Assembly (NCBI GenBank): GCA_949752745.1
Contig: OX457028.1
Location: 23,560,218 to 23,624,217 of the forward strand
DNA length: 64,000 nt
DNA from: Protula sp. h YS-2021
Lineage: Eukaryota > Annelida > Polychaeta > Sabellida > Serpulidae
Direction of reading: 5' to 3'
Made by a program: the position numbers and the translations under genes. Positions 48,398-58,019 of the stretch are shown piece after piece (the stretch's first letter is position 1; the number at the start of each line of letters is the position of its first letter). The notes under the pieces were generated by a model. It was not told the origin of the DNA. It saw nothing but the letters and a program-made list of their open reading frames with translations, and made no database searches.

Positions 48398-49662
48398 GGA
48401 CGCCACCCGCAAACCGATAGGAATACCCCAGCTTACGTGTAACGTAAGCTGGGCTAAAAAGTAATTGAACCAGCCCTCGACGTAAATCGACATGGCAAAA
48501 CCATTCCTCAGCATTTAGCTATTCGTAAGATATTCACCTCACAGCTGAGACTGCGGACACAAGCCTGTCTGAGCATGGCGTACACTTGGGGGTGGCTCGG
48601 CTGTTGGCAGCTGATGTAACTCACTTTGGCCTCCAAATCATTACTCACAAATCCTGGGTGCCCGCTCTGGAACGATCTGCATGCCTGGAACAAACGCTTA
48701 GTCTTTACAGAGTGCCAGTCGCACTGAGAGGTGGTTGAGTGTCGTTCAGTGACGACACACCTCTATCCACACAACCGCGTATCCCTATCACGGCGTGACA
48801 CAGCTCAAGCCTGCCGGTGGCATACAGTGCCATTCTTTTTGTGTGGGTGTGTATCACTTCGGGAAAACGTGGTTAACACTTGAAATTTACAGGACACGTT
48901 CAGCAGCGGCGTGCCGCTGGGCTGCAAAATGTGCATATCAAGTGACCTATTATCAATTATTATCATATCTGATAAACCAAAGAGGTTTGGCAAAAAAAAA
49001 AAAAACTGGAACAAATAAATGTTTGGCAAGAAGCCTGAACCCTTGAACTAAGAAACAGACCAGCAAGCTAACCATAGCAACCCGGAACACAGCCAAGTTG
49101 ACTGTATACATTTTACTTCGCGGGAACATGGTAGAACAAAAATGCCGGTTGATGAGGAAGGATGGGTGGGGGGAGGGGAAGCTGTATAACAACAACAGCA
49201 GTGCACACCTCACAAAACTGCGTGGATTTGCCCGCTTGAGGTAGCGATGGCGCCGATCCTGTCACGTTGTCATCGGCTCCTGTTTCCACCCCGACAACAT
49301 TGGAGCCTGTTGAGAAAGATCTCTGCAGACCAAGCATCCTGGGATTGCCATGGGCCTCACTGTATGATGATGCCGAATTGAGAAGCAGACACGGGTCGTT
49401 GCTGTGAAATGCCTGAAAATCATCATTTAGATACTCAAACAAAACGGCTCCTGTGAAACACAATTCCGGAAACAGCGACACCCAGGGCAGTTCGTCGCAA
49501 GAACATTCCTGATTTATTATTAAAATTCTTAATTTACTTTTTTACTGAAGGCGCCACGTTCATTTACTTATAAAACTAAATCTTAATCATCACCTGAGTG
49601 CAAAAAAGTATGCTTGGTCCATGCAGCTCACAGAAGTGACACAACCCTATTATCGCATTCAT
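35818..49662 (-). CDS. FLCN: Folliculin
   Basis: Eleven coding exons, all phase-compatible, in transcript order: 49662-49594, 49412-49209, 48684-48538, 42718-42534, 42014-41834, 41317-41203, 40672-40539, 40070-39957, 39307-39040, 38501-38399, 36013-35818. They total 1716 nt, about 571 residues (human 579). Folliculin pairs with FNIP on lysosomes and acts as GAP for RagC/D in amino-acid signalling to mTORC1 and TFEB. The start [16 protein letters not shown] is diagnostic. The longin part shows [16 protein letters not shown] and [10 protein letters not shown]; its Arg172 aligns with the catalytic human Arg164. The DENN part shows [57 protein letters not shown] and LKFWMTGLS. The acidic region after EKLLEG differs in length from vertebrates, as expected for a linker. 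Intron 3 (5.8 kb) holds large repeats. Introns 8 and 10 contain tandem copies of adjacent exon ends. Confidence 0.97.
36215..38450 (-). repeat. 87-bp minisatellite made from the end of FLCN exon 10 and its donor
   Basis: About 25 copies by eye. Read on the FLCN strand, each unit has 'ctctcatgaccgacag' (acceptor-like), a 45-nt core encoding [14 protein letters not shown] plus two bases, then the donor GTAAGC and 'cccgccctcaccccgcccca'. The core matches the last 45 nt of true exon 10 (38501-38399). The array therefore arose by amplifying the exon-intron junction into the intron. Unit 87 bp = 45 + 42, so frames stay open for hundreds of codons on both strands. Those frames are not genes. The distal copies (36215-36400) are the most degenerate. 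Two copies have GC donors, and two or three have GTCAGC. Confidence 0.92.
37321..38200. repeat. 440-bp higher-order duplication inside the FLCN array
   Basis: 37321-37760 and 37761-38200 are almost identical in register. I see one difference (near 37530/37970) before the last 30 bp. Each block holds five units, including the unusual one with 'gctgacttcatccattcctc'. This shows recent expansion by block duplication. Confidence 0.85.
39714..39760. other. Short hairpin in FLCN intron 8
   Basis: A perfect inverted repeat ggatgccc/gggcatcc is followed by 'gtgcaccgacggacacattt'. It resembles the end of a small element of the hairpin type seen elsewhere here. No body is evident. Confidence 0.4.
39822..39957 (-). 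repeat. 65-bp duplications of the FLCN exon 8 end and donor
   Basis: The last part of exon 8 with its donor (gacgtgcttCAG|GTCAGT) is repeated twice more downstream at 65-bp spacing, with donors after about 39957, 39892 and 39827. The unit is about 56 nt of exon plus 9 nt of intron. If a distal donor were used, translation would meet TGA four codons past the normal junction, so these copies are probably silent or yield decayed transcripts. Confidence 0.85.
41429..41557. mobile_element. 129-bp fold-back MITE in FLCN intron 5
   Basis: The arms are perfectly inverted over about 33 bp, starting GTTGGGCACAATTTTTAAAT at the left and ending with its exact inverse. Inside are smaller palindromes (cacaatttataaattgtg, accatttaaaaatgggt). 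It would form a near-continuous hairpin in RNA or single-stranded DNA. No clear target duplication. Confidence 0.75.
43690..43775 (-). mobile_element. tRNA-derived SINE fragment (tRNA-Trp-like)
   Basis: On the minus strand, 'gcctccaaagc' resembles an anticodon loop with CCA. It is followed by 'ataggttgtgagttcaagcccc', which contains a pol III B box (GTTCAAGCC). The A box region is not recognisable and no acceptor stem closes, so this is a remnant and not a tRNA gene. Confidence 0.45.
43905..44235. repeat. Two copies of a roughly 155-bp satellite unit
   Basis: Two divergent copies with 'ggccagttttggtcaaatcgcc', 'acaagc' and 'ccaaatttca...caatcagacc'. They resemble the 58020-62370 unit ('ggccaatttttggcggatcgcc', 'gaagcattttgaaaa') and are probably distant relatives. 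Located in FLCN intron 3. Confidence 0.5.
44540..46790. repeat. 51-bp minisatellite, about 44 copies, in FLCN intron 3
   Basis: The unit reads about 'cggaccagtgcgcatgttta' then 'tttaacttgcgttgatgcgcggttcgcattt'. The length is a multiple of three and the unit lacks stops in some frames, so open frames of up to 172 codons appear on both strands with a 17-residue period. They show no sign of being coding. Units are moderately diverged, and one- or two-base indels break the frames. Confidence 0.92.
46800..48453 (-). mobile_element. Satellite-cored HINE-like element, copy A' (inverse of 4757-5766)
   Basis: On the minus strand this opens with the hairpin cagcttacgt/acgtaagctg (48427-48453) and the same 'tcggtttgcgggtggcgtcc'. 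A GTTA run (about 48367-48400) follows. About nine or ten copies of the same roughly 150-bp unit as copy A come next ('ctcctacaattttgat', 'cggcttgtgctttttagtcg'). Two monomer subtypes alternate in part of the array. It occupies FLCN intron 3 beside the 51-bp array. Confidence 0.7.
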
Positions 49663-49699
49663 TCTGTCTGAGGTCTCGGCTACGTGAACTGAAAAAGAA

Positions 49700-51080
49700 T
49701 GACGATGTAACCCGTGTTAGAAAACGCCTATTTTAAGGAACATGCCGGGGTTATAAACTTCTTCCAATGAGCATTTGATTTAAACCAGCTTTTAGAACGG
49801 AGAGAACCACAGCCGGCATTGTTGCTCCTAAATTAACGGTACATTTATACAACACACAGATCGAATTATATGACAGGATAAAAGTACTTTCATAAAATTT
49901 TGAAACAAAATTTAAAAATAAAAAAGAACAAAATTTGCCGTGGTTTTTATGAGCGAATAAAAAAATCTGCACAAAATAATTGAATACCTAAAGAATGACA
50001 GAGTGAATGAATATTAAACGAATCCAAAGAACCTGGGTGGTTTGGAGTAGGAGCGCTTCGGAGGTGCGTTGTTCCTGTTCTGGTGTTTATTTTGATATCG
50101 ATAGATAACAAAAACAACGCAGCTACAAAACGTATTGAAGACCCTTTTTTAAACTAGACAAGTTGTCTAGTGTAAGTTAAGAGACGCCACAGGAAATGAT
50201 CAACAACTGTAATGAAGTACAACGAAGACCGGCATGCAGTTTATATAGAAGAGACTGATTTTGGGACGATAGAAAGTAGCGGATGAAAAGATGCAGTATG
50301 ATTTCCTGCCCGAAAATAATCGACTTTTAATAACATAAATTTGTTTTATTTCTTAGTTAAGTTAAAAATCATGCTGTGTAGAAGGGTTGGCTTTCTTCCC
50401 GCGAAAAAAAGATTTTCCTTCCCTCACATAGGAAAAAAGGAAGAAAGGCCTTTTTCATGCAGAAAGTGGGAAGAAACCTCTTTTTTCATCCAAAATTTAG
50501 GGTGTACCAGTCTATTCAGGGTCTCACTAATCACTGTTATGGTGAGTATTGTCTTACTCGGGTGCACGAGTAAATAAATACTCATATGACCGTCTCGTGT
50601 ATTGAAGGAAAACTGTTTCAAAATCCTGTCACTTATCCCCACTATGCAAAATCCACTGAAGTTCATGCATGCAGTCTGTAAAAACACTAGACTAATCAGG
50701 CTAACCACTGAATCCCTTTACATGCATGAACTTAGAAAAAAAAATCGAAATTAAAATCTTGCTGAGTGTATCTGTGCTTACAGCGCGACACACAAAATTA
50801 ATTTGACGTGGCTTTCTATCTAGCTTCCAACTGACACCGGGACATCTAAGACTCGGATTTATCCATTAAGACCCTATGTGGTGTCAATTTTAGTTTCAGT
50901 GATTACTGACAATCCAGAATAAATGCGTGTAATAGAAATAACCACTGATATCAATTTTCGAGACTACGGGTCTTTCGGCGCACGTTCCAGGTCAGCTTTG
51001 TTAAGAGCGAAAATGGGGGTTTCTATATCCTGATCTCTACAAAACATCCTTTTTTCTCAGTACAAACGTGTTGTATGACC
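49700..51080. other. FLCN upstream flank, nothing firm
   Basis: No exon recognised. A non-coding first exon and promoter of FLCN may lie here but cannot be seen. 'cttcccgcgaaaaaaagattttcc'-like imperfect repeats occur at 50390-50500. Confidence 0.35.
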
Positions 51081-51085
51081 GTAAG

Positions 51086-52320
51086 CCAGATCACACTTTA
51101 GGCGTTCCGATTAAAATGCGCAAAAATTCTGCGTTTTGAATACAAATTAATTAAAAATTAAAGAAATGATAGAGATTTCGCCTAAATGTCAAATTATTCC
51201 TGCACCAACAAAAATGAGCAATCGTGTTTTCAACAACCCGCATGCTATTTTTAAATTGAGTAAAAGTTTAAAAAAATACGTTTAAGTTTCAATTTCTTGT
51301 ATGTTCCGAGTATGAGCTGTTTTTGTTATATTTCTGCTATCATTTTTTTTTTGCGCATTTTATATGCCAAATCACACTTTAGGCGTTCCCAATAAAAATG
51401 CGCACAAATTCTCCGTCACAAATAAAAATAACCGGGTAAAAAAATGACAGAAATTTCGCTTAAATGTCGAATTTCTCTTGCACCAAAGAGCAATCTGGTT
51501 TTTTATCAACCCGTATGCCATTTTAAAAATTTATTAAGTTTAACTAATAGTTTCAAGTTCCAATTTCTTTTATTTACCGAGTATGAGCTTTTTTTTTTTT
51601 TTTTGCGATATTTCTCCTGAGTCTAGGTGATTACCCCCCCAGTGATTACCCCCCCGGCCTATACCCCCCGGCCTATACCCCCCTGCGGTGATTACCCCCC
51701 TGGTGATTACCCCCCTGGTGAATACCCCCCCTAGGTGATTACCCCCCTGGCCCTTACCCCCCCCCCCCCCAACTCTACAATAAAACTCTACTAAAATGAC
51801 AAGGATAAAATTTTTATTTTGCACTTTATTTCTTCAATATAAAGCTCAATCCCCATTCAAATTCATCTCATAATAAAGGTAATCCCCATCCTCTAATCGA
51901 GAATCTATGCAATTGATCAGATAATCGCTTAGCTTTAGTCAAGTCCTACCTTAAGATCATTTCATTCTTGTAATCGAATGTTCTTATAATCATGCAGTGT
52001 ATGAGATCTGTAGCACATTTTTATTCTACAGAAAATAAGGTGAGAGCACAGACCCAGAAGGGGCTTGACTGGGATGGGGGGGGGGGTAAGGGCCAGGGGG
52101 GTAATCACCTAGGGGGGGTATTCACCAGGGGGGTAATCACCGCGGGGGGTATAGGCCGGGGGGTGTAGGCCGGGGGGGTAATTACCGGGGGGGTATTGGC
52201 TTGTTTCCATTTCTCTCCTATACATTTTTACCATTTCTTTCATTTTTACCCGTTTGCCTCGCAGTCGAAATTAAAAATTCTTGCGCATTTCATTCGAAAC
52301 ACCCAAAGTGTGATCTGGCT
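51086..52320. mobile_element. 1.2-kb fold-back element with C/G-rich inner arms
   Basis: The outer ends are inverted: GCCAGATCACACTTTAGGCG at the left versus the inverse of CACCCAAAGTGTGATCTGGC at the right. The motif 'aaatcacactttaggcgttccca' is repeated internally near 51367. The inner arms (about 51624-51770 and 52073-52196) consist of repeated GTGATTACCCCCC/GGCCTATACCCCCC and their inverse. They surround a spacer of about 300 bp. No transposase frame. Confidence 0.65.
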
Positions 52321-52349
52321 TTTTCGAAATACAAAAAGTGTGATTTAGC

Positions 52350-53480
52350 TTATTGTGCGCCATAATTTATAACTGAGGCACCATTGGCCCGAGCTGTGGG
52401 CTGACAGTGTCTAAATTGAGATCAATATTAAGTTCTGTTGTAGAAACTTTGACTCTTGCTGTCATGGGAAGACTGCACGGGTCATCTCGGACTACAAGGG
52501 GGGGGGGGGAAACGAATGGCCACAGTAGATCCAAATTGGTGAAATTGAAATGACCATCTTCCGTGCTAGTCCTAGATGACTCTTGCGGTCTTCCTATGAC
52601 AGCAAGAGCCATAGTTCCTACAATAGGAAATGTCACTGATGTCAATTTTCAGATCCCGGCGCACGACTGGGGCCAACGGCGTTATTTTAGAGAGGGTGCA
52701 TCACATAAATGGCCCAATTATAAATTATGGCGCACAAGTTTTATGGTCAGATAACAATTTTTCACTCGGCAAAATATGTGTTTTCTTGAGATCAGGATAT
52801 CGAATCCCTCATTATCGCCCACATTGAATCCACAGTTGCAAAACCACGCTTAACTCTAGTTTGGGAGTTTCGCTGAGGTCGAAAATAATGCGCCAGGGTA
52901 CTTCTCAGTGTGCTTTTAAAGAAAAAGCCTGCTAGTTCGACCCTTGGTGTCCTTGCACGTGAGCCGAAAGATCCCAAGCCTCGAAAATTGAGATCAATGG
53001 CCATTTCTATTCCAGGAACTGTGACCCTTTATGTCATAGGAAGATCGAAAGGGTCCGCTGGGACTACTTCCGTGGCTGAAAACAATTTTTATTTGTCAAG
53101 TATAGCAAAATAAGGAACAGTTAGTATAAAAGGTCGCCAAATTTGCATCTGGCTAATTAAGTTTAGTCAGATTTGAACACTTTGTTGTCACCAATTACGA
53201 TCTACTCTAACCATTTCTATCTCCTCTCCCTCGTACGCTGGGACTAAAGGTAGTCCTAGATGACTCTTGTACTTCTCAGTGTGCTTTTAAAGAAAAAGCC
53301 TGCTAGTTCGACCCTCGGTGTCCTTGAACGTGCGCCAAAAGATCCAAAGCCTCGAAAATTGAGATCAATGGTCATTTCTTTTACAGGAACTGTGATCCTT
53401 TCCAACCTAGGAAGACACAAAGGGTCCACTGGGACTAGGACTAAAGGCTTCAACATCATATTATCGTCCCCTGGCACTCG
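52350..53480. repeat. Dispersed repeat family with internal duplication
   Basis: The segment 52900-53080 ('acttctcagtgtgcttttaa', 'gcctgctagttcgacc', 'cctcgaaaattgagatcaat') recurs at 53270-53470, about 365 bp away. 52720-52930 matches, inverted, the unique part of the 18895-20072 element ('gcgccataatt', 'cgaatccctcattatcg'). Probably one transposon family, with no protein visible. Confidence 0.6.
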
Positions 53481-54179
53481 TCATGTGACGAGAACGGGGA
53501 TTGTATGCTATGATGCTAGCGTCGACAGCACTTTATCTGTTCTGAAATTGCATAATAGGTCACAATGAAGTGTATGTAAAAAAAATACCTAATAACGAGT
53601 TTTTCTCTTTTTGTTTGTCTGTTTTTTTTTTGTTTTTTTTTTTGTGTTTGTTTTGTTTTTTTTAAATGTCTATTCGCACTCCAGTGGTGTAAATAAGAAC
53701 TCAAACATTGTGATAGCATCACTGTAGGACTTAGGATTCTAGGTACATAAAATCAAGTTTTAGTTCTTATCAGGTCTTATTGTCTTATTTTCAAAATATT
53801 TTTTAAAATAAATATTAAATTTTTACTCAGAATTATTTTAAAAAAAATAACATATTGATGCTTTTTTGTTACATTTGAAACGTAAGCGAATAACAGTTGG
53901 GTTTTGTTATTTGAGTAGCACTGTATAAATAAGGGGATAGTGTCGTTCTTTACACAGATGTGATGCAAAGGACAAGTTTGCATTAAATGCACCACAGTTT
54001 GGCAAAGAAGCGTCACTTCAAAATGTGAAAGCTATTCGATCAATACTGTTCGAGATGAAGCATTTTGAAATATTTCCCACTTGTAAACAAAGTTTTTTTT
54101 GTTTCTTATTTTTTCTCCTTTTTTCGTCTCCTGCTACGCTATTTGAGAGGTAGAGAGTGATGAGATTTGAGGTCAAAAT

Positions 54180-55140
54180 ATTTTGACCTCAAAGTGGTTT
54201 CCAAAAAACTCCTGTTACAGGATTTGTAGTAGAAAGACGGCATTTGATAGAGATATAATGGGTAATAAGTTGGTGTGAATTCTGCAAAAAAATTCTACCT
54301 TGACCTTCAAGGTCAAGGTGAAATTGGGGCAAAATATTTTTTAAATCCCTATTCATCAATGGCTGGGAATAGCGCTGATATCTTTGTTTCAACACTTGTA
54401 CGGTGTCAGTAGGCAGTAACATCGTGGACTGAATCTCAACATTCAGGTTCAATGTCAAGGTCAAGGTCATGTGGCCTTTGTATATCGTAATCCGTCAGAG
54501 AAAGATTGTCCATTATCTCGAAAACGGTTAGAGATTTTGAGCATATTTTCGACCCTTTGGGCCCAAAAGACGTTATATAAGAAGTACCTTGGTTACCTTG
54601 ACCTCCTTCGTCATGGTCAAGGTCAAAAACCGGAAGCTGATCATTATCTCGAAAACGGTTAGAGATAGAGCGAGATTGAGCTTATTTTCGCCTAAAAGAC
54701 GTTATTTTAGAGGTACATCGGTGACCTTGGCCTCCTCTGTCATGGTCAAGGTCGAAAATCGAAAGTTGACCATTATCTCGAAAACGGTTAGAGATAGAGA
54801 GATTTTGAGCTTATTTTTGACCCTCTGGGCCTAGAAGACGTTACACAAGAGGTACCTCGATGATCTTGACCTCTACCGTCATGGTCAAGGTCAAAACCGC
54901 AAAAACGGAAGTTGACCATTATCTCGAAAACGGTTAGAAAACTAAATTTGATTATTTGTGCCTAAAAGAGATTACATTATATTTACTTCAATGACCACGC
55001 TCAAGTTAATAATCCGGAAGCTGATAATTATGTCGAAACACTGAAAGATTGGTCTTTGACCAGATATGTTGTGTCTCTGGCCTTCTGCCATTGCAATTGG
55101 GTGCCCTTTCGCTACGTGTAGCGAAATTCGTTCTAGTTTA
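54180..55140 (+). mobile_element. Satellite-cored element with TTTCGCTACGTGTAGCGAAA hairpin
   Basis: About six copies of a roughly 125-bp unit carry 'cattatctcgaaaacggtta', 'aagacgtta' and 'catggtcaaggtcaaaa'. The array ends at a perfect hairpin (tttcgctacgtgtagcgaaa, about 55108-55127) followed by 'ttcgttctagttt'. No tetranucleotide run is obvious in this family. Confidence 0.6.
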
Positions 55141-55610
55141 AAAGACCATCTTTTACCGGATTTGTTGCAGATCGCCAAATCAACTATTTTTGCAAGAAAG
55201 AAAAACCTAAGGAATATTCATACAAAATTTAAAATCAATTCGACTGAAATTGTGGGAGAACGAGCATTTTGAAAATTGGCTACGAAAAAAGTGTCGATTT
55301 TAGGCGGAGCGCAAAAGTAGTATTTTTTGATATAGAACTACCTGGCAAACATTCATGCAATATATGAATGCAATACAATCATAAGTGTAGGAGAAGAACC
55401 GTTTTGATAATTGACAATAAAAGATACCACCATTTGTCCAATTTTTGGAGGATCGTCAAAAAAGCAATCTTCAACAGAGATCTGTCTAGTGGCCATTCAA
55501 GGAAACTTTGTAAGCAATTCAATCAAAATTCACACATTATCCTGAAATTACATAGCTTTACAAGACTTGAACCAGACACTCTGAAAAAATATTTCAATTA
55601 ATTCTAGCAA
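55141..55610. repeat. Diverged copies of the 58-62 kb satellite unit
   Basis: Three degenerate copies with 'gatcgccaaatcaac', 'ggaatattcatacaaaattt' and 'attgtgggagaacgagcattttgaaaattgg' resemble the large array at 58020-62370. Confidence 0.55.
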
Positions 55611-55619
55611 ACATACTTC

Positions 55620-56980
55620 GTTCATTTGGAAAAAAAGTGATAATTACTACAATGGCAAACTTTTGTTCTTGCTTATATTGTTGATAGAATAACCATATAA
55701 TACATACCAAGAACATTTAGTTCTTACACAGAATATATCCCATTCGTCATAGGAAAAAGCCAATTTTTAAGATATCAACCATTCCTTTTCCATGTTTTCT
55801 TAATATTTTTTCTATCTAAAGTTTGGACTTAAGAAATATCTTTTTCAATATAGTATCTTTTTAGAAGAAGAACGAGCCCCGGGGACCACTCACGTACCAA
55901 CTGATTACCATTCGTGTTCATGACGTTTTAATGCTATTTTTGGACTAACAACCTTTTTGCAATCACCAACCCCACCCCCACCTTTTTGCGGGAAACGCGG
56001 AGCACTGAATGGGGCACTTGTTTAACGGATTTAGCACTCCCCGTGAATTGGGTCTGGCCTCAGAATTACCCCTTTTCTCCGCTTTTTTAGGTTATACACA
56101 CATGGTGACGCATTTCATACCAAGTTTCCCCCTCCCTATACCTCTGTGTCTGATCTAAATTTGTTTAAAATAAAACTTTCGTTTATAAAGTTTCCAGTAA
56201 AATGCAAATTAATTTTACATTTGTGCAATGTATAAACATGCCTGTAACATCATATGTTTGTTTTGCAGTTTTTAAGCATTGAACGAACAGAACTCTCATA
56301 TTTTGAGACAATATATTTGGACGCATGATTCTTGTGAATAATTTTTAAGCTAAACATACTTTCGCTAACCACTCTAGTGAGATACTGTATTTAGTTTTAA
56401 TGAATATCTGATTAGGCTGTTCTGTTTTTAACGTGTTCCGCCAGTTTCCCATAGTTCCACCCATGACAGAATCACGTATTTCTCTCACTCTCATACTGCA
56501 ATATGTATTTTTAGAACTCATTTTAAGTACAGGTCATTCACAGAATGTCATTTTAAAGTGACGGTGTTGTTTCTACACTTTTATGGTTTTTTTATTTTTA
56601 TATTTAAATGGCATTGACCTTGTTAATGGAAGTGATTCAACCAAGGGTCTTGGAACCTCACAGTGAAAAACAGTTACGAAAAATTTTGCCAATGTTATGT
56701 CCTACCGCAAAAAAAGCCTGGTAAGGGACAATCTAGTGAACGCTCACATGAAATGTATCAATGATTGAACAAAATGAAAATCGCTTCAAGCCTCACCATT
56801 TTATAAAATGTTTTTATAAAATCTCTGCGGAGATTTATCTGTTAACTGTAATTGTGTATAAACACATAACGGTTGATTATTTTAAAAAGAAGTTCCTTTT
56901 TTTATTAGTACTATTTTCGCGGAATCCCCCATATGGTCTGTGGAGTAAAATGTGTTATACATCAACAGACCGAACCGCCA
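55620..56980. other. Unassigned DNA
   Basis: No exon or repeat element recognised. Confidence 0.35.
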
Positions 56981-56984
56981 TAGA

Positions 56985-57330
56985 AGTTGGCTGTTGTACA
57001 ACAACGCTCGAGTCGCACCATTCGTGTTGTCACCAATTGTTAACCACAGTTTGTACCACGTGACCTTTTCCAACTAATGTACTTCTTGAATTCCTCCAGT
57101 GTTGTACAACAACGCTAGAGCCACATCATTCGTATTGTCACCAGTTGCTAACCAAAGTTTGTACCACGTGACCTTTTCCAACTTATGTTCTTGTTGAGTT
57201 CCTCCAGTGTTGTACAACAACACTTGAGCCGCACCATTCGTGTTGTCACCAGTTGTTAACCACAGTTTGTACCAGGTGACCTTTTCAAACCAATGTATTT
57301 CTTCTTGCATTCCTCCAGTGTTGCGTACAA
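56985..57330. repeat. 108-bp tandem repeat, about 3.3 copies
   Basis: The unit starts 'gttgtacaacaacgct' and contains 'ttaaccacagtttgtaccac' and 'gtgaccttttccaact'. It is a multiple of three. On the minus strand each copy reads KVTWYKLWLTTGDNTNG with few changes. One copy has a stop (TAG) in that frame. Coding status is doubtful. Confidence 0.7.
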
Positions 57331-58019
57331 ATAAACAACCCCTTCCTGTAGTTTTGATTGAGGGCAATTATTTACATGTTTTAATCATGGGCTGCATTCC
57401 TGTGGGTCTTCGGAATGAGCAAAATTCGTGAAACTGGTCGTAGTTGTATAAATATTATCAATACAAAATTTACACAAATCTTTAATTACTGGCACTCTTG
57501 TAATGAATCTTTATACTGTCAACTTTAAAACTCAATGTCTTATTACGTTTCGCCAAAGACCTACATATTGCCAAGCTAAAGAAAAACTTAATATTGATCT
57601 GTTTATCTTGGAATATGCCTCCGATTATTTTTTAAAGTTATCAGTATAAATTTTATATTTTTAATCCATTATTTTTCACACTTCGAAGGGATGATCACAG
57701 GGTTTGAGAGCTTCAATTTTTGTTCGATGACATCAATGACCTTTGATTAACTTCCATCAACTTTGCACTCAAAATCCAAATTTGTTGACTGCAATTTAAA
57801 TATGAATTACATCATATCGCGATCAACGATGATGTATGGCAACTACAAGAAAATGATTAGTGGAGACATAAATTTGTTGAAAGGGGTAGATTGTCATACA
57901 ATTACTGATTACTTGCAAATAAAAGTGTTTGCCCTATTGGCATATATATTTATACATTTTAATTAAATGCACAGTAGCAGACACAAGGCCATGAACTTTA
58001 AACAAGAGGCTCTTTTCTT

